From Proales similis (taxonomy: Eukaryota; Rotifera; Eurotatoria; Ploima; Proalidae), in assembly GCA_019059635.1 (NCBI GenBank), contig JAGVRJ010000007.1:1674001-1738000 (forward strand): 64,000 nucleotides of DNA, given 5' to 3'. The position numbers were made by a program, and so were the translations under genes. Below, in pieces: positions 21,901-32,089 of the stretch. The notes under the pieces are model-generated. The model saw nothing but the letters and a program-made list of their open reading frames with translations. It was not told where the DNA came from and did no database searches. How positions within the stretch are numbered: position 1 is the first letter of the stretch; every line of letters begins with the position of its first letter.

Positions 21901-23906
21901 ATGGGTGATCGGCGCGAAGAGCTGAACGTGGACATCACTCTAAAGGCGATCGACTACAATATCGGCTGCTATGTTGACCAAGACGAGGACAAGCTCACCG
22001 TCGAACTGAGAGAAATAGACTCGGCCGATACTTGGCGAGCATGCTTCGAATCCAATTGTATTTGCTTCTCGCTTTATTTTTTCTCTTAACAAGACACTGA
22101 ATCAACTCATTCATTTTGCTAGACATCGAGGAGCTCACACGCAAAACTGGCAATTTCAAATCGTTTCCCATTTTCGTCAGCATGCTTCAAACCGCCATGA
22201 AGAACGTAACGCCCCTTTTTGACTGCCGTTCAATTGGCTTGTGTTGCTAGAAATTCAAAACAGGAAAGCAGCACGGTGACGCTTGACATACTGACCTACA
22301 ACGATTTGGAGAACTTGCGCTCAAAGCGTCTTTCGATCAACTCGAACAAATTCACCTCGTCGTTTATGGCCAACAACAAGCGATATTTGATTTTGACCTA
22401 CAACGTCGAGTTCGATCGGTATGTTGGAGCGTCTGAAAGCAAAAAGCTGACGACTTGATCACACGGATTTGAAAAAGGATCAACTATCCGCTTCAACTGA
22501 ATTATCAGGGCAAAGCTGATGTCCAAGTGCTGCTCTCCACCATAGAGAATTTAAAAAGCAAGCTGAAGAGCGTCACATCTAGGCCGATGCTTAACAGCCA
22601 GGAGCTGGTCGAATTGGAGAAATTACGCCGAGAGTAAGTCAGTTGGCAATACGAACCGCTTCGACGCTTCTAAAGAAGAGCGCAACAAAAAAGAAATGAG
22701 CTGCTTCGTAAGAAGGCCGATCAAAAGCCGAAAAAAGCGGGCGACGAGGACGGACAGATTGGCGAGCAGAGTGTAGTCATCCTCAAACAGATCATTCAGA
22801 CCATGGAAGAGAAAGCGCTGAAAGAAAAGAACGTCTATCAGAAGCAGCTGCAAAAGCGAAAGCAAGAGATTGAATTTCTCAAGCAGCAATTGGAGCAAAA
22901 GATAATGAGCGAAAAGAGCCTTCGTGCCGAACTAAACCATTTGAATGCTGAGCTGCGCTTTTTCAAGCAACGGTCAGTTCAGTTCATTCTTCTTCCATTC
23001 ATTTGATTGATTAATGACAGCTTGTTTGCAGAAACCGCAACAACTCAATCGAGAGCGCTAACCGGTGAGTTTGGTATTCTTGGTTGTAATTTGCGTCTTT
23101 GTTGGCTAATTTAGTTCTGATAGAATCTCACGACCATCGAGCACAGGCGGCAGCCGATCAAGTTCACTCACACGGTCACATTCAAACGGCTCAAGCCACC
23201 GGACGAATCATGTCTCATTACGCACTGCGGCAGTGAAAACCTCGCCAGTTCAGAGACGGGCTCCGTCGCCGGCGAGCTCGGTGTCTTCGGTTCGTTCAAA
23301 TCGTTCGGCCTCGAACAGCTCTGCAAATCGCAGGCGCTTTAATCCAACCGAATACGTTAAAAGCCAAAGAAACAAGCTAAACGAAATCGAGTCTAAAAAG
23401 TAATTGCACATTTCCATAGCAATGCAAGTTGGAAAAAAAGCTTTAAACTGTTACACGCACAAGAAAGCAGGAAATTCGCCAACGTCTCAATTCGGGCGGC
23501 TCAACTGGAAGTCTAAAACGGCAAAAATCGAATTGTAAGTGTATCAACATCCATCACCTGAGCTTGGCATCTCTAATTTGGCGCAGCAAACTTGAGCTAT
23601 CCAGACAGCGATTTGTGTTCGAATTATTCGAACGACAGCCAAGGAACGTGCCGTAGCGGAAGTCGAACCCGCGCTGTGGTCCAGAGAGTAAGATGCTCAT
23701 TGGCCAAAAGCGTTCAGATCGCAAACCTAACTTTTGCTAAAAAGACCTTGGCGCCCAGTGTGGCCGACAGCGAAGCAGAATTTCAATTGGAGGCCCGATG
23801 TAAAAACTCAGACTCAGATCTATTCAGTCGCCATGAGGAAATGAAGGAGATCGACGCCAAACTAAAATCGTTGGAAATGCTCATCAAAAGCAACCGAATC
23901 TACTGA
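21901..23906 (+). CDS. CCDC61: CCDC61 / VFL3 centriolar protein
   Basis: Nine exons: 21901-22057, 22123-22205, 22264-22418, 22478-22633, 22676-22972, 23032-23064, 23115-23399, 23464-23534, 23587-23906 (518 residues). CCDC61 is a paralogue of SAS-6/XRCC4 that builds basal-body and centriolar-satellite filaments. An N-terminal XRCC4-like head domain (about 1-135; TRKTGNFKSF, LDILTYNDLENLR, YSVEFDR-like NVEFDR) is followed by a coiled coil (about 140-275), a Ser/Arg-rich region, the conserved FNPTEYVKSQR element and a C-terminal short helix with IDAKLKSLE. A further intron is likely at 23690-23746 (57 bp, GTAAGA donor, CTAAC branch-like site, AAG end). It is in-frame and stop-free, so the model given, which reads through it, may be 19 residues too long. 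Confidence 0.88.
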
Positions 23907-24189
23907 ATGTCTCTTTTTTACTTTTTCTTTATTTGAATTATTCTAAAAATTGTCTAATGATTCTATTTATTTCGCCTTCTCTTCTTTAGCGCAGTCTCCA
24001 TTTCTTAATCTTTATTTCGTCTTTCATTCAGCTTCTTTTTTTTCGACGGTCAATATTAATTTGTGAATTAATGAATTTCCTTTTTGAAAATATGCTGAAT
24101 CGAGTTGAAATCACGCTCAACACGAAACGTAAAACTCGCTTCTGATTTTTATTAGAACCAGAGAAACAGAGGGCATTGCGTGCCTGAAG
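23907..24189. other. Spacer between CCDC61 and the Aven-like gene
   Basis: 283 bp, T-rich. No coding signal and no canonical AATAAA seen near the CCDC61 stop. Confidence 0.4.
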
Positions 24190-24855
24190 ATGAGGCGTTC
24201 AGCAGGAGGGAGAAAGCAGCCGCAATCGGTCAGAGAAATCGACAAGAATGTGACACGAGGAGGAATTGTACAAGAAAATCAGCTTTTAATCGACGAACTA
24301 GGGTCCGAGACGGCACCTATGGTTCTTGAGTTCGATTCATTCCTCAAAGACTCATGTAATCTCGTGACTCACGGCGTTTTGTCTATTCGGCTCTGATCGA
24401 AAAATCTGCTCAAACAGACGAATATTCCAAGACCATTCCGACCAGAGGGAGTTCAGTCGAAGAGACGAGCAGTCTATTTGTAGTCGACATTCAGAAGTTA
24501 AACAGCGCTCTGAAAGCGGAGCCGTTTCACAAGCGTTTCAATGCGCAAGAGCTGGAGAACTATTTCGAGGTAAATCGAAACCTTACATTCAGCTTGTGCG
24601 CAATTGAGCTTCAAGATAAATTGTGAGCAGACCGATGTGATAGAAGGCTTTGAAAAGAAGAGCGTGGAAGCACGCGGCGAATTCGTTCGAACGTACCCAA
24701 AAAGGGGCCAATTTGTAGACGTTGTGTCAGAAGAATGCAAAAAGGAGACAGCCACACCCGCTACGTCTATCAAGACGCTCTCCGAAGGCCTTAGCCACCT
24801 AACTGCAGCAGTCAATGAGAGCATAGACGATTGGCTCGACGACTTGCTTGAGTAG
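24190..24855 (+). CDS. Aven-like apoptosis/checkpoint regulator (tentative)
   Basis: Three exons: 24190-24355, 24418-24569, 24616-24855 (185 residues), joined by introns of 62 and 46 bp. The frame and splice sites are convincing, so this is a real gene. The identity is less sure. A central block (FVVDIQKLNSALKAEPFHKR) resembles the Aven segment that begins FYVDSELL. The extreme C-terminus, SIDDWLDDLL, resembles the EELEDWLDSM ending of Aven. Aven binds Apaf-1 and Bcl-xL and activates ATM; its family is defined by just these two short conserved regions with disordered sequence between. The N-terminus here is basic with only short RG/GG elements, whereas vertebrate Aven has a long RGG region. 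The protein is also half the human length (362). If it is not Aven, it is an unassigned small disordered protein. Confidence 0.5.
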
Positions 24856-25440
24856 AGCTGGGTCCTCTCGCTATGTGCTAGAGCGTATGCTTTTGATTAA
24901 ACTCAATTGACTAGTTCAAGAAATAGAAGACGACGACGACGACCGCCAGATAAGGTGAGAAGCGAATAATTTATGTGACTGTAGAGCGCTCGCTTGGGTT
25001 TCTAAGCTTACAGCGCAAACAGCTGCAGAATGAAATAAAATTCAGAATACGAAAGAAAATCATCTTTTTCTCTTGATTTCTCAATTGAATTCTCTTTCTC
25101 AATTCTCTCAATTGAACTTGGTTTCGGCAAGTTCAATTGGCGTTTCATTCGCGCTTTAACATTCAACACACACCAAAGCGTCGAGTAGATCGTGTACTAC
25201 GCTCGGTCTGCCTGTACGTGATTAGTGCGATAAGACTAAAACTGGGAGCTCGTGCTCAGACGTCTGCATGAATACTGCAATTTTTCTGCTCTTTTTTTCG
25301 TTCGCCCGTCCGCTTTTTTTTTTCGCATTCGGACTAGTAGACGCGGCGGCGAATGATTTTGTTTGCTGACTTGACCGCGTACTAATTAGACCGCAATGAT
25401 GATTTTAGGCAAGTTTTGTTTAATTGTGGTCACCAGAAAC
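24856..25440. promoter_or_regulatory. Intergenic and 5' region of MTHFD1
   Basis: 585 bp. It includes a (GAC)-like run near 24930, several CAATTG/TCAATT motifs and a perfect 12 bp inverted repeat (25109-25139). ATGs at 25396 and 25399 are in frame with MTHFD1. A TTTTAG just after them (25403-25408) could instead be the acceptor of a 5' untranslated intron. Confidence 0.5.
25109..25139. repeat. Perfect inverted repeat (12 bp arms, 7 nt loop)
   Basis: CAATTGAACTTG at 25109-25120 is followed by the 7-nt loop GTTTCGG and its exact reverse complement CAAGTTCAATTG at 25128-25139. It lies about 300 bp upstream of the MTHFD1 start. A structured RNA or a palindromic protein-binding site are both possible. 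Confidence 0.9.
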
Positions 25441-28400
25441 ATGGCGAGCGTGATCGACGGAAAGACCTTGTCCAAGTAAGCCAAGCGCAGACAAGGACGC
25501 AGACAAACACTCTAATTGAAGCGCTTGAGGTCTTTTTTAAACAAATGCAAAGAGAGCATCAGCCAGCTTCAAAGCAAGCAGGCCAATTTCCAAGTCGGCC
25601 TGGCCATAATCCAAGTAGGCATTTGTTCGCTCGACTCATCCGGCCATCGTTTCATTCCAGTTGGCTGCTCAAGGTCGGAGACAGGGCCGATTCAACCATC
25701 TACATTCGGCACAAGTTGAAAAGCGCGGCCGAATGTGGCATAGACGCCAAGCATTACAAGTTCGATAGATTCGTTCGTGAGAATGAACTGCTCAAGGAAG
25801 TGGAGCGGCTCAATAACGACCCTAGAACGCATGGAATCATCGTTCAGCTGCCGTTCGACTGCGAGTATGCACTCGACTCTGACGCGATCGTGAACGCTGT
25901 TCATCCGAGCAAAGACGTCGACGGCCTGCACTACGTCAACGCCGGAAAGATAAATCACGGCCAGCTGGACGAAGCGTTCATTCCTTGCACGCCAAAAGGC
26001 TGCCTCGAGCTCATCAAATCGACCAACGTGCCCATACAAGGCAAGAACGCTGTGGTTGTTGGCCGTAGCAAGTTAGTCGGCTCACCGATGGCCAACTTGC
26101 TCAAGATCAACAACGCGACGGTCACCATCTGTCATTCCAAGACAAACGATTTGCCCGGCGTCTGCCGCGCCGCTGACATTCTTGTGGTTGGAATCGGCCA
26201 AAGCCGCTTCGTCAAAGGCGACTGGATTAAACCAGGCGCTGTTGTGATCGACTGCGGAATCAACAGCTATCAAGGTCAGATAAACAGCTTTGTCTATCTC
26301 CTGCTCTACTGAAATGATTTTTTTTTCTTTGTAATTAGATGGAGAGAGGTCGCGCATCTGCGGTGATGTTGATTATGAAAGTGCTTCCAAGGTCGCTGGC
26401 TTCATCACTCCGGTGCCTGGCGGTGTTGGCCCCATGACAGTCAGCATGCTGTTGATGAACACATTCGAATCGGCGGTTCGCCATTTTAACAAGTACGAAA
26501 ACGAAGGCAAATGGGACTTGCGACTTCTTCCGCTTAAACTGGAGAGTCCAGTGCCTGAGGACATTGAAATCGCCAAGAGCCAAGAGCCCAAGAACATTCG
26601 AGTTGTGGCCGAGGAGATGCGCTTGCTCGAGAGCGAATATGAATGTTACGGAAAGAAGATGGCCAAGGTCAACTTGAACGTGATCGAGCGTCTCAAGCAC
26701 CGCAAAAACGGAAAATATGTGCTCGTGGCAGGTATCAACCCGACACCGCTAGGCGAAGGAAAGAGCACCACAACAGTCGGCTTGTGTCAGGCATTGAGTT
26801 CGACGCTCGGCAAGAACGCAATAGGATGCGTTCGACAGCCCAGTCAAGGGCCGACATTTGGCATAAAGGGCGGCGCTGCTGGCGGCGGCTATTCGCAAGT
26901 AATTCCCATGGAAGAGTTCAATCTTCATTTGACCGGAGACATTCACGCGATCACTGCGGCCAACAATCTACTTGCGGCTCAGATCGAAGCGAGAATGTTC
27001 CACGAGGCCACACAGTCGGACTCAGCCTTGTATGCTCGATTAGTTCCGGTGCGTAACGGAGAACGTCAGTTCACCAACCGACAGCTGAAGCGGCTTGAAA
27101 AGCTCGGCATCAGCAAAACCAATCCGGACCAACTGACTCCTGAGGAAATAAAACGCTTCGCCCGCTTGAGCATTGATCCGAGCACGATCACCTGGAATCG
27201 TGTGATGGACATAAATGACCGTTTCTTGCGACGCATCACCATTGGCCAAGGACCGGCTGAAAAGTCAATGACCCGAGAGACTTCGTTCGACATCACAGTC
27301 GCCTCGGAGATCATGGCCATTCTTGCACTTGCCAACGATTTGGACGACTTCCGTAACAGACTCGGGCGGATTGTGATCGGCACGAGCTTTGATGGCCAGC
27401 CAGTGACCGCTGACGACCTGGACGTGACTGGTGCCTTGATTGTTCTCCTAAAAGACACCATCAAGCCGACTTTGATGCAAACACTTGAGGGATCGCCTAT
27501 GCTGGTTCATGCAGGCCCATTCGCCAACATCGGTACGTACTTGGTTTTCCAACTCTCAACTTGTCCAAATTTCTTGTTTGGGCAACTTTTTTTTTTTTTG
27601 TGAAAAGCTCACGGAAACTCGTCGATCGTGGCTGATAAGATCGCATTGAAACTGGTCGGCGAGAACGGATTCGTGGTCACCGAGGCCGGCTTCGGAGCCG
27701 ATATTGGCGGTGAAAAGTTTTTCGACATCAAATGCCGCTACTCGAATCTGGTGCCCAACTGCACAGTGATCGTGGCCAGTGTTCGAGCCCTCAAGCTCCA
27801 CGGCGGCGGCTCCAAAGTTGAGCCGGGCTCTCAGATTCCTCAAGAATACCGCACAGAGAACCTTGAACTGGTTCGCAAGGGATGCGCCAATTTGATTCGT
27901 CACATTGAGAACATGAAACGATTCGGTGTGCCTGTGGTCGTTTGTCTCAATCGATTCGGCAGCGACACTCAAGCCGAGCTGGACCTTGTAGTTCAGATTG
28001 CCAAGCAGAATGGCGCGTTCGACGCTGTTGTGAGCGACAACTGGGCCAGAGGAGGCGCAGGAGGTGAACCTCTGGCCCGTGCCGTGGTCAGCGCTTGCGA
28101 TCAGCCGACACAGTTCGAATTCCTGTACGAGCTTGAGCTTCCGATCGAAGAAAAAATGCGAACTATTGCGCAGAAAATTTATGGCGCCAAGGATATTGAG
28201 CTGAGCGAGCAAGCTCGAACAAGAATCGAGCGACTCAAGAGCCAAGTAAGAATATTCAAGCGAATCTCGATCGATCGGTGCTCAAAATTGAATGAAAAGG
28301 GCTTTAACAATTTGCCGATTTGTATGGCCAAGACCCAGTACTCGTTCAGCGACAAGCCTGAGCTCAAAGGAGCCCCGAGTGATTTCGTTTTGCCGATTGT

Positions 28401-28602
28401 CGACGTCAGAGCGAGTATTGGCGCCGGCTTCATTTATCCCCTGGTCGGCACCGTGAGTGTTCTAGTGAACCGTGAATGTTGAAAACCGAACCTAATCTGT
28501 GGCTATTTTTAGATAAGCACCATGCCAGGTCTGCCCACCCGACCTTGTTTCTTCGACATGGATCTCGATCCGGCCACCGAAGAGATCACTGGCTTGTCAT
28601 GA
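25441..28602 (+). CDS. MTHFD1: C1-tetrahydrofolate synthase (trifunctional)
   Basis: Seven exons: 25441-25475, 25557-25614, 25674-26274, 26339-27532, 27608-28245, 28300-28452, 28513-28602 (922 residues; human 935). It interconverts 10-formyl-, methenyl- and methylene-THF. The N-terminal dehydrogenase/cyclohydrolase domain (about 1-300) has the catalytic Tyr-x3-Lys (YIRHK), the [12 protein letters not shown] nucleotide loop and [10 protein letters not shown]. The C-terminal formyl-THF synthetase domain has the ATP loop [11 protein letters not shown] and the [19 protein letters not shown] block. Exon 2 starts after an odd acceptor (GAGAG before 25557) chosen by frame; the exon 1-2 join is the weakest part. 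The 54 bp intron at 28246-28299 is in-frame and stop-free; homologues lack these residues, so it is spliced. Two upstream in-frame ATGs would add 15 residues. AATAAA at 28641-28646. Confidence 0.93.
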
Positions 28603-28784
28603 AATAGGCGTGGTACAGCGATCCATTAGTTATTTAATTCAATAAAATAGTTTGAGGGAAAAACAGACGCCGATTGAACTTGGTTTTTGTTCGTTTGGAT
28701 GTGATGATCCAGATTATTTGGAGAGAAAATCATCCGCTTTGATGAATTTGGGCCCAAAAAAGAGAGAGAGAGAGCGAACAAGAA

Positions 28785-30646
28785 ATGGACACAAGCAACG
28801 ATGCCACAGTAGTTCTTGAGACCAAGTTGTCTGAGAGCAGTCTCGAGAACAAAACCGAGTCGGAAACGCCTCAGTTGAACGACATTCAAAAACGCCGTCT
28901 GGCCGAGGCATTCAAGGAAAAGGGCAACGAGTTTTTCAAGGGCAAGTGGTTCATTTGTCATATTTGGTTGGTTTCTATCAGTTGTTATTGGCCTTTAAAA
29001 TTTTCAGCTCAGAACTTTCCCAAAGCGATTGAAATGTATTCTAAAGCGATCGAAAACAATCCGAACGAGCCGTCCTATTATGGCAATCGAAGCTTCGCCT
29101 ACATCAAGTCAGAGTTTTATGGATACGCTCTGCAGGACGCGAGTCAAGCGATCCAGCTCGATCCGACCTACACCAAAGGCTACTACCGAAGGGCATCGGC
29201 CAATTTGGCGCTAGGCAAATTCAAACTCGCGCTGAAAGACTACGAAAGCGTGAGTAAATGAAGCAGTTCGGCCTGCAGAGCCGATCAGGTCTGATCAATT
29301 TTGCAAACAAGGTGGCGAAAGCTTGTCCGAACGACAAAGACGCCAAAGCCAAGTACAAGGAATGCGAGAAGATCAACAAGCAAAAAGCGTTTGAGAAGGC
29401 GATCGCAGTCGAGTACAATCAGCGATCGGCTTTTGACCAGATCGACATGAACGCGATCAGACGTCAGCGTCTGGACGACTACACAGGACCGAAATTGGAC
29501 GAGAGCACTCACAAGGTTACAACCGAATTCGCCATCGAGCTAGTCGAGCACTACCGCAATCAGAAGCAACTGCATAAACGCTACGCCTACGAGATACTGT
29601 TTCAGATGCGCGAGCTCTTGAAGAGCGCGCCAAGTTTGGTTGACATTCAAGTGCCTGGCGACAACAAGTTCACCATATGCGGCGATATCCACGGCCAGTT
29701 CTACGATCTGATCAATATATTCAAGATAAACGGAAATCCGTCCGAGGCAAATCCTTATGTAAGTGGCTATGCTGACTCAAGTTCGGTCGAGTAGAACTAA
29801 TTGGCCGTCGAATAGCTGTTCAACGGCGATTTTGTCGACCGCGGCTCGTTCAGCATTGAGGTCATTTTCACCCTGTTCGCGTTTAAACTCGCGTTGCCAA
29901 ATCACTTTTTCCTGGCCAGAGGCAAGTACCAGCAGCTCTTGTTGAATTTAGGTTTGCGCTTCTATTGACTCTGTGCTGTTGGTCTTTAGGCAATCACGAG
30001 AGCATCAACATGAATCAGATGTACGGATTTGAAGGAGAAGTCAAGTCAAAGTATTCGCCTCAAATGTTCGGCCTGTTCACTGAGCTGTTCAATCAGCTGC
30101 CGTTGGCGCACTTGATCAACTCGAAAGTGATTGTAATGCACGGCGGCCTATTTTCAAGTGATGACGTCACTTTGGACGACATACGCGCGATAAATCGAAA
30201 TCGACAGCCGCCCGAAGAGGGCCTCATGTGCGATTTAATGTGGTCTGATCCACAATACGCGAATGGACGCTCGCAGAGCAAGCGAGGCGTGGGCATCCAA
30301 TTTGGTCCGGTAAGTTGGATGATTGTGGGCATAGAAAAAAGAAGCCTCTTGGTAATTGTGAATGTTCAAGGATGTGACCAAGGCGTTCTTGGAGAAGAAC
30401 GGCCTCGAGTATGTAGTGAGAAGTCACGAGGTCAAGTCGGAGGGCTACGAGGTGATGCACGATGGCAAGTGCATAACTGTCTTCTCGGCGCCCAACTACT
30501 GCGACTCGATGGGCAACAAGGGCGCGTTCATAAACATCAAGGGCAACGATTTAACGCCCAAGTTCGTCACGTACGAGGCGGTTGAACATCCCAACATAAA
30601 ACCCATGGCATATGCCAACTCGCTTTCGCTATTTGGCCTTTCATAA
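28785..30646 (+). CDS. PPP5C: Serine/threonine protein phosphatase 5
   Basis: Six exons: 28785-28941, 29008-29249, 29312-29758, 29816-29921, 29990-30309, 30371-30646 (515 residues; human 499). PP5 is an Hsp90-bound phosphatase. Three TPRs (about 40-150; [26 protein letters not shown]) bind the chaperone and autoinhibit the enzyme. The PPP catalytic domain (about 195-505) shows the metal-binding motifs GDIHGQ, GDFVDRG and GNHES, then MHGGLFS and [13 protein letters not shown]. Introns 1 and 4 use GC donors: both read G, then GCAAGT. No GT donor nearby keeps the frame, and the GC sites restore exact family alignment across both joins. The start follows a (GA)n run, 28758-28773. AATAAA at 30730-30735. 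Confidence 0.95.
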
Positions 30647-30978
30647 GTGCGATTGGCTGCGTTAACGAAAAATCTCATTTGCATTTGTTGAAGCCACCGA
30701 TCTTTTCCATCTTCTTCTTCTAATGATAAAATAAATATGACAAAAGCTCGATTCATGCTCGTTGTTTGTTTCTTCCACGAGAACGTTGAACATTGGCAAA
30801 TCTTTTTTCTTTATTGATGCTTGTCAAAACCAAACTAGAGGGCCGTTGAAGACGTTTGCCGCCTATTTGCAGCTGCAGCGAGCTAGTTATTTTCTGTCTG
30901 TGTGTGCGTGTGGTTAATTTACATGGGACCGTTTTCTAAAGAATAGAATGGCGAATTGTAACAGTACAAGGCCTCCTC
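30647..30978. other. Convergent 3' ends of PPP5C and CHTOP
   Basis: 332 bp. Plus-strand AATAAA at 30730-30735 (PPP5C) and minus-strand AATAAA (TTTATT at 30810-30815, CHTOP). No coding content. Confidence 0.6.
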
Positions 30979-31668
30979 TCACTGGGCCATGGTATCTGCC
31001 TGCTGTGACATATATACGTCGAGATCAGTGTCCAGATGGGTTCGGCTCTTGGCCATATACTGATCAAGGTCCATGTCTAGATTCTCTCTAGATTTCGGCT
31101 CACGCTGGGCCGGTTTTGTGCGCGCATTGGCTGGACGCCTATTGGCCGCCGCGACTCCTTGTTTCTTTAGCGGACTCGGCTTGTTACCTGTGCCGACCCG
31201 TTTCACTCGACCAGCGAGCCTGTTGATTCGGCCCACGCCAACTTTGGTGTTGGCCACTGCTTTCTTCTTGTTGCTGAAACTTAGCCGAGACGGATCGACG
31301 CTCGCTTTGCCGATGCGGGCCTTGGCCGGACCTACGCGGCCTGCCAAACTGGGACTAGGTCCAACGCGTTGGTTTAAGCTCTTCTGAAAATTGTGGACTA
31401 CGATAAGCCGCTTGTGAATGACCAACTTTTAAATGACGGGTCTACATACCTTCTTGAGCTTTAGAGCAGCTTGAACGGATGGACGGCTGGCCATCTGGAG
31501 GGCGAGCCGCTTGTTCTTTTCGCTCGAGGGCGACACAATTGCAGAAGCTGTAGCGGCCTTTGCCGGCAACTGCTTCTGTGCCTTGGCCAACTTTGAGAAT
31601 CGGTCGTGCAACGTCATTTTGCTTGAGCTGTTAAGCACGACGCGAGTTGGAGGGGCGGTAACCGACAT
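30979..31668 (-). CDS. CHTOP: Chromatin target of PRMT1 (TREX mRNA-export factor)
   Basis: Two exons: 31668-31450 and 31383-30979 (207 residues). CHTOP joins the TREX complex, binds NXF1 and promotes mRNA export. The conserved N-terminus is clear (RVVLNSSSKMTLHDRFS, then NKRLALQMASRPSVQAALKLKK and SLNQRVG). The C-terminus keeps the paired family motif, LDQYMAKSRTHLDTDLDVYMSQ in shape. The middle is basic but has few RG/RGG units, whereas the vertebrate protein has a long Gly/Arg-rich region that PRMT1 methylates. The acceptor is a CAG-AAG tandem (NAGNAG) at 31386-31381; using the second AG drops one Lys and fits the family better, so both forms may occur. Divergent from the secreted orphan gene. 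Confidence 0.85.
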
Positions 31669-32089
31669 TTTGAAATTTTATGATTCTTGAACGCAAAAGA
31701 AAAATACTCTCTCTCTGATTGAGTGTGTAGTCGAACTCTCTCGTCGTCTTATTTATTTGTGTAATGCTAGGGCTGCATATGCAGACGATCATAATGCCTC
31801 GCTTATATCCGTGCGTACATAATTGGCTCTGGTTGCCTGGTCCGTAGTTTTGTCCACAGAGCGCGAACGGCCGCCGATTGTCCGCTGCTTTGTTACGCTC
31901 GTGGCTTGTTCTTCGAGAAAAAGACACGGTCCGTGATGCCCTAATCGAAACACTCACTCGGCTCGCCGGCTAATCAAATTAAATTCGTCTAATTCGATTT
32001 GCTCGCTTGATCAAAATCGAATGGACCGGAATTTAAATGCGGCGGCAGCTTTGCGTTTCTAAATTTAAACCAAAAGCTCAAAATTGAGA
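31669..32089. promoter_or_regulatory. Divergent intergenic region between CHTOP and the secreted orphan gene
   Basis: 421 bp between outward-facing starts. No named motif seen. Confidence 0.4.

Noticed and set aside
27556-28245. 229-codon minus-strand frame opposite MTHFD1
   Set aside because: Shadow of the formyl-THF synthetase exon; the sense protein is unmistakable.
28758-28773. (GA)n tract before PPP5C as a GAGA-factor promoter element
   Set aside because: Simple GA/CT runs are common throughout the window, so a specific promoter role cannot be claimed.
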